The notes under the pieces: generated by a model
What the model saw: only the letters and a program-made list of their open reading frames with translations
Database searches by the model: none
What the model was told of the DNA's origin: nothing
Source: an uncultured Prevotella sp.
Lineage (GTDB): Bacteria > Bacteroidota > Bacteroidia > Bacteroidales > Bacteroidaceae
Reading direction: 5' to 3'
Assembly (NCBI GenBank): GCA_902477645.1
Contig: CABSIA010000014.1
Span: 1 to 33,926 of the forward strand
DNA: 33,926 nucleotides
In this document: positions 22,114 to 31,156 of the stretch, piece after piece
Layout: each line of letters opens with the position of its first letter
Numbering within the stretch: the stretch's first letter is position 1
Made by a program: the position numbers and the translations under genes

Positions 22114-24699
22114 ATGAGAAAACTACTATTCACAGCATTGTTAGCCTGTATAGCCATGTGCGTGCGGGCAAACACTATCTATGAGCTTTCTGCATCAACC
22201 TGTACGGCTGCGTCAGGGACTGTAGGGCCATGGAATTTCGAGGGAGGCTTTTCGGTTATGGCTTCAGATGCCGGCAAAACATACCAGGCCGCTAACGGAG
22301 GCATAAAATACTCCGCCGACGTGCAATACACGATAACGCTTCCCGCAGGTGTGCCGGTAAAGCATGTGGAGATTTACGGCTACGACAACTATGCCGAGGT
22401 CGACAGCTATCTTGCCGAGCTTAACGGTAAGGAGTTTTCGCCAACGGCAATTGTATTTCCTCAGAAAACCTCTGACGGGAAAACTGTTCCTGTGACACGC
22501 TCCGTAACTCTTGCCGAGGCTGCCACGGGCCCGTTGAATTTCACACCTAAGGGCAAGCAGGTTGTCTGGACATTAAGACTTTATGACTATAACCCTGCCG
22601 ACGTGCCTGCCGACGGCCTTACCGAGGGACGCAACACTAACCTTTTCTACACACCTGTATCGCAGATGGAGAAAATAGGCCGTGCTCCTGTGGCTGTGCC
22701 CGCATCTTCGGGCAATGGAATATTCTTGAGCTGGAGATTTCTCGGTACCGATAACTTGCAGACAAAATTCGATGTCGTAAGAAACGGAAGTGTACTCAAA
22801 AAAGACCTTTCCGTAACAAACTTTACCGATACTTACGGCGCGGCAACAAGCAGCTATGAGATTGTGGCAAAGGTAAACGGACAGGAGGTAGACCGCACAG
22901 AGGCTGTGACCCCGTGGGCAAGTATCTACAAAAGCCAGACTCTTGACCGTCCTGCCGGAGGCACGGTAGGAGGCTCGGACTATACATATTCTCCTAACGA
23001 CTGCTCAATTGCAGACCTTGACGGAGATGGCGTTTATGAGCTTATAGTAAAGTGGGACCCATCTAACTCACACGACAACTCGCAGTCTGGATATACCGGC
23101 AATGTGTATCTTGACGCCTATAAGCTTAATCTCAGTTCCGATAAGGCAGAGAAATTGTGGCGTATAGACCTCGGACAGAATATCAGGGCCGGAGCACACT
23201 ACACCCAGTTCCTTGTTTACGACTTTGACGGCGACGGCAAGGCCGAGCTTATCTGCAAAACTGCTGCCGGAAGCAAGGATGGCGAGGGAAACTTTGTCAG
23301 CGAGGCTGCCACAGACAATGTGATTAAGGCTGTCAACAACACTAAGGATTGGAGAAACTCAAGCGGCAAGGTGACTGGCGGACAGGAGTGGCTCACTGTG
23401 TTTGAGGGCACTACGGGAAAGGCTGTACACACCGTGTTCTATAATCCTAACAGAAACGGAGGACTTGGCGGCGATGCTGGCTGGACCAAAAACTGGGATG
23501 ACCGCTCAGGAAAGAACGACAAGGAATATGGCAACCGCGGTGAGCGCTATCTCGCTGCCGTGGCATATCTCGACGGACCTGACGCAAATCCTTCGGCTGT
23601 GATGGTTAGAGGCTATTATACTTATTCTTATACATGGGCTGTAGACTTCGACGGCACTGAGCTGAAAACAAAATGGCTGCATGCCTCTGATACCAAAACT
23701 AAGTATAAGGTGACGAAAGACGGCAATACCGTAACCTACAATGCTCCTATTCCTAAGGGAAAGATTAGTGGAAGCAGAACCTGTTACGGCAACGGAAACC
23801 ACAACCTCAGTGTAGGCGACTACGACGGCGACGGATGTGATGAGATTACATTTGGCGCATCGGCTCTCGACAACGATGGAATGCTTTTGTATTCTACAGG
23901 TTACGGACACGGAGATGCCATACATGTTGGCGATATAGCCCCCGACAGGCCTGGTATGGAGGTGTTCACCGTGCATGAGGAATCACCTTACGGATGGGAT
24001 TTGCACGATGCCGCTACTGGCGATATTATATGCTCGGCGACAGGCTCGAGTGATAACGGCCGAGGCATTGCTGCCGATATTATTCCTTCCAGCAGAGGCT
24101 ATGAGTTTGCCTCGTCAAACGACAGAAGCCAGAGAAACGCCGCCAATGAGGTGGTAAGCGAAAAAGGCGCCTCGCTAAACTTCAGGTGCTACTGGAACGG
24201 TGACCTTTATGACGAGCTGCTTGACGGCAACACCATGGACACATGGAACGGAAACGGCATGACAAGGCTTGTCACACTCTACGATTATTGCAGTGCCAAT
24301 TCGTGCAACAGTACAAAGAAAACTCCAAACCTGAGCGCCGATTTCCTTGGCGACTGGCGTGAGGAGATAATTCTTTGGGACTCTTCTGACGGATGCACAC
24401 TCAATATCTTCACAACCAACATAGCTACAACTTATCGTGTGCCGACACTAATGCACGACCATACATACCGTATGGGCATAGCATGGCAGAACGCTGCTTA
24501 CAACCAGCCGCCACACGTAGGATATTACCTTCCCGACTATGTTGAATATCTGAAAGACCAGACAACATCCATTAAGGGTGTTGAGGAGGTTGAGGAAAAA
24601 AACGATGAGCCTGTCTACTCTTTGCAGGGAATAAGGCTCAACGCTCCACAAAAAGGTATCTGCATAAAAGGCGGAAAGAAAATTGCCGTAGGCAGATAA
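22114..24699 (+). CDS. Secreted rhamnogalacturonan lyase, PL11 family
   Basis: An 861-residue PL11-type rhamnogalacturonan lyase, which cleaves the rhamnose-galacturonate backbone of pectin RG-I. A signal peptide (MRKLLFTALLACIAMCVRA) is followed by a beta-sandwich of about 150 residues, then a short fibronectin-like section and the eight-bladed propeller. Calcium-binding Asp-rich loops are clear: ADLDGDGVYELIVKWD, YDFDGDGKAELICK and GDYDGDGCDEITFG. ENIRAGAH-like text (GQNIRAGAHYTQF) is typical of the family. The C-terminus, PVYSLQGIRLNAPQKGICIK followed by GGKKIAVGR, looks like a short surface-sorting signal. It follows the pectate lyase by 41 bases and ends at strong terminators, so the pair acts as a pectin-backbone degrading unit. 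Confidence 0.93.
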   Translation: MRKLLFTALLACIAMCVRANTIYELSASTCTAASGTVGPWNFEGGFSVMASDAGKTYQAANGGIKYSADVQYTITLPAGVPVKHVEIYGYDNYAEVDSYLAELNGKEFSPTAIVFPQKTSDGKTVPVTRSVTLAEAATGPLNFTPKGKQVVWTLRLYDYNPADVPADGLTEGRNTNLFYTPVSQMEKIGRAPVAVPASSGNGIFLSWRFLGTDNLQTKFDVVRNGSVLKKDLSVTNFTDTYGAATSSYEIVAKVNGQEVDRTEAVTPWASIYKSQTLDRPAGGTVGGSDYTYSPNDCSIADLDGDGVYELIVKWDPSNSHDNSQSGYTGNVYLDAYKLNLSSDKAEKLWRIDLGQNIRAGAHYTQFLVYDFDGDGKAELICKTAAGSKDGEGNFVSEAATDNVIKAVNNTKDWRNSSGKVTGGQEWLTVFEGTTGKAVHTVFYNPNRNGGLGGDAGWTKNWDDRSGKNDKEYGNRGERYLAAVAYLDGPDANPSAVMVRGYYTYSYTWAVDFDGTELKTKWLHASDTKTKYKVTKDGNTVTYNAPIPKGKISGSRTCYGNGNHNLSVGDYDGDGCDEITFGASALDNDGMLLYSTGYGHGDAIHVGDIAPDRPGMEVFTVHEESPYGWDLHDAATGDIICSATGSSDNGRGIAADIIPSSRGYEFASSNDRSQRNAANEVVSEKGASLNFRCYWNGDLYDELLDGNTMDTWNGNGMTRLVTLYDYCSANSCNSTKKTPNLSADFLGDWREEIILWDSSDGCTLNIFTTNIATTYRVPTLMHDHTYRMGIAWQNAAYNQPPHVGYYLPDYVEYLKDQTTSIKGVEEVEEKNDEPVYSLQGIRLNAPQKGICIKGGKKIAVGR

Positions 24700-24707
24700 C
24701 AAATATC

Positions 24708-24790
24708 AATGCGGTATTTTGGATTGAAGTTCAAAATACCGCATTAAGTTAATACCTGAGTCCACCAAAAATGGACTCAGGTATTTTTTT
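24708..24790 (+). terminator. Tandem hairpins with T-run after the PL11 gene
   Basis: Hairpin 1 has a 14-bp perfect stem, AATGCGGTATTTTG at 24708-24721 with its complement at 24732-24745. Hairpin 2 is AATACCTGAGTCCA at 24751-24764 with its complement at 24772-24785 and runs into TTTTT, a textbook intrinsic terminator. Together they isolate the pectin genes from the next operon. Confidence 0.93.
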
Positions 24791-24888
24791 GATTGCACAT
24801 TTTTGTCTCACATATCGGTGTCTGCTCTGTCATAACGCCAGATTTGCATACACCAAACAACAAAATAGAAAAGTTTTTCTGCTTTTAT

Positions 24889-24919
24889 TTTGTAGATACT
24901 CTGTTTTTCACTAATTTTG
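24889..24919 (+). promoter_or_regulatory. Consensus promoter of the dockerin/cohesin-like operon
   Basis: TTTG at 24889-24892 and TAATTTTG at 24912-24919 are separated by 19 bases, matching the Bacteroidetes consensus. Transcription would begin near 24926, giving a leader of about 435 bases before the ATG at 25361. Confidence 0.8.
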
Positions 24920-24925
24920 CAGCAC

Positions 24926-25360
24926 CGCTTAGTTAGCCCCAAGGGGTGAGCGGGCGGTCTTATTACATAAGAAGACGTTTTCGAACGTTTGTCTTTGTGG
25001 AACACGAACTTCGCAACTTCACACCCACAACAGGCAACAGCAACGAAAATGTCTACGTGGTGCGATTTATCTCGTGCCCTATATTCTGTGTGACGACACA
25101 TGATGCCGCATTCCGTGATTGAAGTGTGGTGAATGTGGAGTTATATGGGCTATATAGGAGCGTTTGTATATATATCGTACTGGCGTGGGCTAACTGCGTT
25201 GCTTATCCTGTGTGGGTGGGGCAATGCGAAGGCCTGTGTTCCCAGGATGGGCAGAAACAGACACCTACGCCTTTTTTGTATATAAGCGAAAATGACAGAA
25301 ATTGCCGAATTAGGGGTGTTTATAGGCTAAACAAGTAACTTATAAACATACTCAAAAATC
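24926..25360 (+). other. Long leader region with two short open frames
   Basis: About 435 bases lie between the promoter and the first gene. The region starts with a GC-rich stretch, TTAGTTAGCCCCAAGGGGTG, in which CCCC/GGGG can pair. Two short frames are visible. One runs from GTG 24946 to TGA 25122 (58 codons) and contains FISCPIFCVTTHDAAFRD at its end. The other runs from ATG 25133 to TAA 25285 (50 codons) with a hydrophobic segment GLTALLILCGWGNAKAC. Neither matches a family I can name with certainty. They may be leader peptides, a decayed gene, or chance frames in a structured RNA leader. Nothing else coding is seen here. Confidence 0.45.
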
Positions 25361-26368
25361 ATGAAAAAGTTTTTTATTTCATTGTTCGTATCCTTAATGG
25401 GTACAACTTCGGCATTTGCCCAAAGTTCTCTGTTGGCCACTCTCAATCATGAGGGCACAATCAGTACATTCTATGGTGCCACGGCTCTCCGTGAGGCCCA
25501 TTCTGCTGCCGACCATGGCGACGTTATCACCCTGTCATCAGGTTCGTTTCTGTCCACCGGTATTACTAAGGCTATCACTCTGCGTGGCGCTGGAATGGGT
25601 ATTGACTCTACAATGCAGACCGAGCCGACTATTATCACGGGAAATATTACTATCAATATTAACGACACGGTGACAAAGCGACTGACGATGGAGGGCTTAT
25701 ATAATAATGATTACGTACGTTATTCTACATCAACGCTAAAAAATGCGATGTTTTTGAAATGTAGGTTCAAAGAATTCTCATACGATGGTAGTAAACCTGG
25801 AAAACTAAAGAACGTAAGTTTTATCCATTGCAGGATTGCAAGTCGCTTTTCTTTGTATGATGATTGTTCTGCATCATGTATAAATAGTGTGATAGGTGGT
25901 CCATGTGTGAAATCTAATACAAGTTCCATATTTGAATTTGTAAATTGTTTTATATATATCAGTAGTTATGATTATATATATTCGTCTTCATTTAAAAATA
26001 GTATTATATATTCTTATAATGTTGGATTACCAAGCAACGCGACAGCTTATAATTGTGTAGGACTTAATAATGCTTTGTTCGATAACATTACCAACTCCAC
26101 AAATTCAATGGCCAATACGTCTGATATTTTTAAGACCTACAAAGGTGGGTACCTCGGGCAGCTCGACAACGAGAAATTTGAGTTGACAGATGCTGCCAAG
26201 GAGAAGTATCACAGCATGGACGGTACGACCGAGGTGGGTATATATGGTGGAAACTTGCCGTTCGACCCAACTCCGTCAAATCCGCAGATAACTAAGTGCA
26301 ATGTTGCTGCCAAGTCTACTGCCGACGGAAAACTGAGCGTGGACATTCAAGTGAACTCCGCAGAATAA
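25361..26368 (+). CDS. Secreted beta-helix-like protein with an AT-rich variable-looking core
   Basis: A 335-residue exported protein (signal peptide MKKFFISLFVSLMGTTSAFA). The N-terminal part (25-110) reads like the start of a right-handed parallel beta-helix (ATLNHEGTISTFYGATALRE, GDVITLSSGSFLSTGITKAI). The core (about 110-250) has short repeated strands rich in Ser, Tyr, Asn and Cys (LKNVSFIHCRIAS, FEFVNCFIYISS, FKNSIIYSYN). The C-terminal part, GGYLGQLDNEKFELTDAAKE to VGIYGGNLPFDPTPSNPQIT, is a segment I associate with Prevotella beta-helix proteins. The core DNA (about 25690-26110) is clearly more AT-rich than either flank, suggesting replacement of the middle. It begins the operon, 18 bases before the next gene. 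No enzyme motif is seen; adhesion or glycan binding is a guess. Confidence 0.78.
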   Translation: MKKFFISLFVSLMGTTSAFAQSSLLATLNHEGTISTFYGATALREAHSAADHGDVITLSSGSFLSTGITKAITLRGAGMGIDSTMQTEPTIITGNITININDTVTKRLTMEGLYNNDYVRYSTSTLKNAMFLKCRFKEFSYDGSKPGKLKNVSFIHCRIASRFSLYDDCSASCINSVIGGPCVKSNTSSIFEFVNCFIYISSYDYIYSSSFKNSIIYSYNVGLPSNATAYNCVGLNNALFDNITNSTNSMANTSDIFKTYKGGYLGQLDNEKFELTDAAKEKYHSMDGTTEVGIYGGNLPFDPTPSNPQITKCNVAAKSTADGKLSVDIQVNSAE

Positions 26369-26386
26369 AAACAGAACAATTAGCTT

Positions 26387-29300
26387 ATGCGAAGATATAT
26401 TTTATTCGCCTTGTTTCTATGTCTGCACTGGGTGGCATGGGGACAAAGCGGCTACGAATACCGATATTGGTTCGATGGTGACGATGCCAATTCGCAGACG
26501 GGAACATCAGCATCAGCCGAATGGCATATAGATACTGACCTTAGCGGATTGTCATGTGCTATGCACTCCATTCATCTGCAGGTGAAAGATGCCGACGGAT
26601 TGTGGAGTGCTCCTGTTACGCGTTATTTCCAGAAGTCAACCACAGCCGATATTCCTATAGTTTATTGGTTTGACAACGATGCAACCGGTAGTCAACAACT
26701 GATTAGTGGACAAACTCTGATAGACGTGTCGGCACTCACCGACGGTTTTCATGTTGCATATTTTCAGGCGGCTGGAGAGAAAGATTCATCTAAGCCACAG
26801 ACAGCCTTGTTCATAAAAGTGCCGCAGACTGACGGCGTGGGTTACATGACATGTCTGTGTTTCATTGATGGGCGACTCTATCATCAGGAGCGTGTGCCGT
26901 CATCGGGTGGTGTCGTGAATTGGAATCTTGATGTCGCAGAATTGCCGTATGGCATTCATCGTATTCAGATACAGGCTGTTACTCCGAGTGGTGCGGCAAC
27001 CAACGTGTCGGAACAATTTTTCTTCCGCAGCACTACAGCGTCGGAGTATGCCAACATGAAACTGCTCTACAACGTTGACGGCGACAATTTCAATACCGAG
27101 GCTGGCGTTGTTTCCAACGGACTCTATCATTTTGACATTGATGTAGCCTCACTTGAGGACGGTCTTCACCGGCTTACCTACATGTTGACAAGCGAGACTG
27201 GTACATCGACAAAAGTTTCTACTGCTTTCTTCATGAAAACTCCTGTCGGCGGTCCTGGTATTATGAGTTATAAATATTGGCTGAACGATCGAGAGGACAT
27301 TGCGCATACGGTAAAATTGGACAAGCGTACAGATCCGTTTAACCTTATCACACTGCTGCCGGTGGAGTCGTGCGGCATACGCAGCTCATGCTTCCACTTC
27401 GAGACGGAAGACGGCACACCTGCAATATATGCCAAGAATGATTTGCACATGCAGTTCTACGATGTATCAGGTCGTGTAGCGGAAATGACTCGTCAATATG
27501 TGGACTATGCCGTAAAGCAGCCTGTGACCGACATCGCACAGCTTGTTTCCGATGTGCGTAAGACATCGGCAAAACCTGCCGACAATGGAATTAACTGGTA
27601 TGCTGTTACTGCCCTGACTGGTGACAGTCTTGCTTTCAAGGCTGACCAGGCGTGCACCCTCCAGCTCTTCTCGCCGTCAGGCAAGGAAGTTTATTCTGCA
27701 TCTGGAGCAGCCTCTGTAAAATTCAATGGTTGCCATGCGTACGAGGACGGAACCTATTATCTCGCCCTGCATGACGTGAAAGGCACCAACGGCAGCAATA
27801 TCTCCGTCGACTATCAGCACATCGACAAGTATGCCGTGTTGGAGTACACACCGAATGAAATAGGTGTGCTTGGAGAAAGTATTGTTGATATGTCTTTCTT
27901 TGGAAACGGATATGATAAACTTGTCAAGGCTTATCTGCATTCAGACAAATGCGACATCACACCAGACTCAATAATCGTCAATACAAAATCTGAAATGTCT
28001 CTGCGCTTCCTGCTTTATGGCGAAGAGGAGTTTGGAGACTACGATATTGTGCTGCAATTTGAGGACGAGGGCAAAAAAGACACGATGGTCATCGCCAACG
28101 GCATCACATTGAAGAAAGGTGTATGGGAGGAACCAGAAGTGAAGATATCGTATCTGCGCAGCCTCGCACGGCCTTATCCAGTGAAAATCAGCGTAACCAA
28201 CAAGAGCAATGTCGGCCTGCTCTATCTTCCCATCAACATTGCCTACGACAATATCAATATTGTGGAGAAGGTGAACTTCGAAAACTTCTATATCCCCATC
28301 GACAGCATATCCGAGAAGGAGGGATATACGCCATTCCTCGTCACCGACAATTTCGTCGGAACAGGCAAGACTGCGGCCGTGATGAACCTGTTCATCCCGC
28401 AGATTGCGCCGAACGAGACGGTGGAATATACACTCGGTATCACTGCTCCGAGTCATACAAAGTTCAACCTGTACGCATGGACAGGCAAGGCCCTCAACCA
28501 TCCCGACGCGACCCCGGACACGCTGACCAACATCCCTTCGATATACGGATATTACGATCAGTTAGGTTATGAAGGGACGGACGGCGCTCCCGCAAAAGTC
28601 ATGCAGCGGGCTTGCTGGAGGGACATGAAAGGTCCTATCGGTGCCGCTACGACCGTTGCCAGCAACGCCAACACCGCAGCCCATCTGATCGGTGGCATCG
28701 TGAACGGCGCCGCACACTACGGTGACATGGCACGTCTGGAGGCATGCGGCATTGACCCGAGCACAGAGACTTATAATTCAGTCAGTCATATACACAGGAT
28801 GGAGACGCCAGAGGAGATATTCGACGATCCGACATCGCCAAGCCACTGGCTCGCACGGCTGTGGCAACGAAGACAGCACAACGCAGAGGATGAGCATCCC
28901 CAGCCGAAACCGGAGCCGATAGAAATATTAAATCCCGGCGACCCGAATGACATCCTGGGATATGTCGCCGAATCCGGCAGCAAGCACATAAAGGACGGAC
29001 TTGTGGACGTCAGCTACACCATCGAATTTGAGAACGACCCGGAAATAGCGACCGCAGCGGCACACACCATCATTGTTACCGACACAATCGACGCTTCAGT
29101 GCATGACCTGGCGACATTCGTACCAAAGAGTATAAAGATTGGTCATGTGATGACGGAATTTGATGGAGACGTAAATCTTGTTAAAACAATTGATTTGCGT
29201 CCAAGTATCAATGTAATTGCACAGGTCAAAGTTGAATATAATCAGTCAAAAGGCATAGTCAAACTATTGATGGAATCTTTAGATCCTATGACAATGGAGC

Positions 29301-30010
29301 CGACTATCGACGCTATGGACGGTTTACTGCCTGTTAATGCGGACGGAAACGGTCAGGGAGAGTTTGTCTATGACATAAAGTTAAAGAAAAACCTGCCTTG
29401 CGGTACAGAAATCAACAACCAAGCCGCCATCATATTTGATGATGAAGGTGTCATTATGACTCCCGTTTGGACAAACATCATTGATGATATTTCACCGAGC
29501 AGTGCCGTCACAAAGTACACGGTAAAGAATGACAGCATAGTGGAATTGCGGTTCTCCGGTGAGGACAATCTTTCTGGCGTATGGAAATATGAACTCTACA
29601 TGCAGGAGGGAGCGGACGGACCTTGGACAAGGATTGCGGAAGACATCACCGACAGTCTGTATGAATACAGGTATCCGGCAGATGCCAACTACGGTTTCTG
29701 CGTCCTGGCGACCGACTCCGCCGGCAACGTCGAGAAGAAAGAACTCTCACGTGAGGTCGAACTTATCACATATAAAATAGGTGACGCCAACGGAGACGGT
29801 CTGGTGAATGTTCTCGATGCCTCGCTGGCCACAAGCAGATACCTTGGGGAATCAGTTCCTCTGAATGTTTTGGCCGCAGACGTCAATTCCGACGGTATCA
29901 TCAACTCCGTAGATGTTTCTCTTATCCAAGAGAAATATTTAGCAGAGACCAACAAGAGAATTATAATAAAACGAACTCGATTGAGAAAAAAGAACAATGA
30001 AAACAATTAA
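26387..30010 (+). CDS. Large secreted multi-repeat protein with C-terminal dockerin-like module
   Basis: A 1207-residue exported protein (signal peptide ending VAWGQ). Residues about 22-360 hold five tandem units of 65-70 residues starting near 22, 90, 152, 224 and 292. Each opens with an aromatic YWF(D/N)-like strand and has a DGxHxh turn followed by a closing FFxK-like strand. The middle part has beta-sandwich sections (VKISVTNKSNVGLLYLPINI, APNETVEYTLGITAPSHTKF). Near 860-1040 lies a domain like those ending in NQAAIIFDDEGVIMTPVWTN, seen in Bacteroidetes surface proteins. Residues about 1130-1190 form a dockerin-like pair of calcium loops, GDANGDGLVNVLDASLATSR and ADVNSDGIINSVDVSLIQEK. A basic tail overlaps the next gene by 14 bases. 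Function is unknown; the layout suggests a surface scaffold or adhesin. Confidence 0.82.
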   Translation: MRRYILFALFLCLHWVAWGQSGYEYRYWFDGDDANSQTGTSASAEWHIDTDLSGLSCAMHSIHLQVKDADGLWSAPVTRYFQKSTTADIPIVYWFDNDATGSQQLISGQTLIDVSALTDGFHVAYFQAAGEKDSSKPQTALFIKVPQTDGVGYMTCLCFIDGRLYHQERVPSSGGVVNWNLDVAELPYGIHRIQIQAVTPSGAATNVSEQFFFRSTTASEYANMKLLYNVDGDNFNTEAGVVSNGLYHFDIDVASLEDGLHRLTYMLTSETGTSTKVSTAFFMKTPVGGPGIMSYKYWLNDREDIAHTVKLDKRTDPFNLITLLPVESCGIRSSCFHFETEDGTPAIYAKNDLHMQFYDVSGRVAEMTRQYVDYAVKQPVTDIAQLVSDVRKTSAKPADNGINWYAVTALTGDSLAFKADQACTLQLFSPSGKEVYSASGAASVKFNGCHAYEDGTYYLALHDVKGTNGSNISVDYQHIDKYAVLEYTPNEIGVLGESIVDMSFFGNGYDKLVKAYLHSDKCDITPDSIIVNTKSEMSLRFLLYGEEEFGDYDIVLQFEDEGKKDTMVIANGITLKKGVWEEPEVKISYLRSLARPYPVKISVTNKSNVGLLYLPINIAYDNINIVEKVNFENFYIPIDSISEKEGYTPFLVTDNFVGTGKTAAVMNLFIPQIAPNETVEYTLGITAPSHTKFNLYAWTGKALNHPDATPDTLTNIPSIYGYYDQLGYEGTDGAPAKVMQRACWRDMKGPIGAATTVASNANTAAHLIGGIVNGAAHYGDMARLEACGIDPSTETYNSVSHIHRMETPEEIFDDPTSPSHWLARLWQRRQHNAEDEHPQPKPEPIEILNPGDPNDILGYVAESGSKHIKDGLVDVSYTIEFENDPEIATAAAHTIIVTDTIDASVHDLATFVPKSIKIGHVMTEFDGDVNLVKTIDLRPSINVIAQVKVEYNQSKGIVKLLMESLDPMTMEPTIDAMDGLLPVNADGNGQGEFVYDIKLKKNLPCGTEINNQAAIIFDDEGVIMTPVWTNIIDDISPSSAVTKYTVKNDSIVELRFSGEDNLSGVWKYELYMQEGADGPWTRIAEDITDSLYEYRYPADANYGFCVLATDSAGNVEKKELSREVELITYKIGDANGDGLVNVLDASLATSRYLGESVPLNVLAADVNSDGIINSVDVSLIQEKYLAETNKRIIIKRTRLRKKNNENN

Positions 30011-31139
30011 GACTTTATTGCTTTGGCTTGCACTGTACTCTGTGCAGGCCACTGCTCAAACCCAGAACTTGAAGGTCTGGATGGATAAAACCGTGACAGT
30101 CACAGCCGATGGAACGACAGTTACTGATTTGAAAGTTTATGAAAATGACCCAACTATTAATTATATCGCCTTCAACATGGTGATTGAAGTTCCTAAAGGT
30201 GTCCAGATTCATAAAATCAAATCAGGCCGTGAGTACATCAACGACATTGAGCTGTCCGATCGGGCGACTTCTACACATGCTATCGCTTGCAATATGCCGG
30301 AAGAAGGTATGGTGAAGATTATATGTACATCTTCATTGAATCAAGAGTTATATCCTGATGACATTGATGGCAATCCTCTTGATGAACTATTTACCATCAG
30401 GTTTGTTGCTGAACCGACTGCCTACAACGGGAAATATGCAATAGAGCTGTCAGATTGTTGGTTCGTCAAGAGAGAGAATGGAAACATTACAGCAAACATT
30501 CTCGACCACGTGGAATACTCCGACTTCGTCATCACTGGCGGAACGGATTTTCCGGGTGTGGATCTGACTATTCCGGCAGAACAATGTGGTACGCTGATAC
30601 TGCCGTTCAATAGTAATATTCCTGACGGTATGACTGTTTATGAGTGTAACGGCATATCTGGTGACAACACTTTGTTGTTGAATTCTGTTCCTGCGATAAC
30701 GGCAAACACTCCGTATATCATAACCGGCACGGCTGGCAAATATCATTTTGACGGTGATTATGAAGCATTGTTCGATTCGTACTCTACGGAATATATGACA
30801 GGAGTATTTGAAGAGGTGAACGCTCCTGTAGGTTCGTATGTGATGCAAAACCATAAGGCAACAACTGGTCTCGGATTCTATAAGGTTGGCAGTGCAACGG
30901 TAAAAGTAAATCCATACCGTTGCTATCTGAATGGTCTGGGTAGTGATGCGAAAATGTTTAAATTTGAGCTTGACGATGTGACAGGAATAAAAGACGCATT
31001 ATCAGACAAGAACACGAAGGTCAATGTTTATAGCATAGATGGAAAAGTTGTACGCTCCAATGTGAAAATTAGTGACGCATTGAAGAACCTTGGTTCAGGC
31101 GTGTATATTGTGAATGATAAGAAGTATGTAATAGAATGA
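29997..31139 (+). CDS. Secreted protein with cohesin-like N-terminal domain and C-terminal sorting motif
   Basis: A 380-residue exported protein (signal peptide ending SVQATAQ). Residues about 22-170 resemble a cohesin-type beta-sandwich: a strand TVTVTADGTTVTDLKVYEND, then IAFNMVIEVPKGVQIHKI and later PLDELFTIRFVAEPTAYNGK, the pattern of cohesins (…hxFxhxxPxGh…). Residues about 180-320 form a second beta-rich domain (CGTLILPFNSNIPDGMTVYE, ANTPYIITGTAGKYHF) that I associate with Prevotella surface proteins. The C-terminus, VNVYSIDGKVVRSN ... GSGVYIVNDKKYVIE, is a T9SS-type sorting signal in form. It overlaps the dockerin-bearing gene by 14 bases, so the two are translated together. A direct cohesin-dockerin contact between them is plausible but unproven. 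Confidence 0.78.
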   Translation: MKTIKTLLLWLALYSVQATAQTQNLKVWMDKTVTVTADGTTVTDLKVYENDPTINYIAFNMVIEVPKGVQIHKIKSGREYINDIELSDRATSTHAIACNMPEEGMVKIICTSSLNQELYPDDIDGNPLDELFTIRFVAEPTAYNGKYAIELSDCWFVKRENGNITANILDHVEYSDFVITGGTDFPGVDLTIPAEQCGTLILPFNSNIPDGMTVYECNGISGDNTLLLNSVPAITANTPYIITGTAGKYHFDGDYEALFDSYSTEYMTGVFEEVNAPVGSYVMQNHKATTGLGFYKVGSATVKVNPYRCYLNGLGSDAKMFKFELDDVTGIKDALSDKNTKVNVYSIDGKVVRSNVKISDALKNLGSGVYIVNDKKYVIE

Positions 31140-31156
31140 TAAAATACAAAGTGATT

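Noticed and set aside
25126..25338. A 70-codon open frame in the leader
   Set aside because: It overlaps a different frame with a more protein-like hydrophobic segment, has no signal or domain, and ends in the spacer before the real gene.
29928..30010. Frameshift suspected because the dockerin-bearing protein ends in a basic tail that overlaps the next gene
   Set aside because: Both frames are intact, the second gene has its own ATG and signal peptide, and short overlaps are common in this window.
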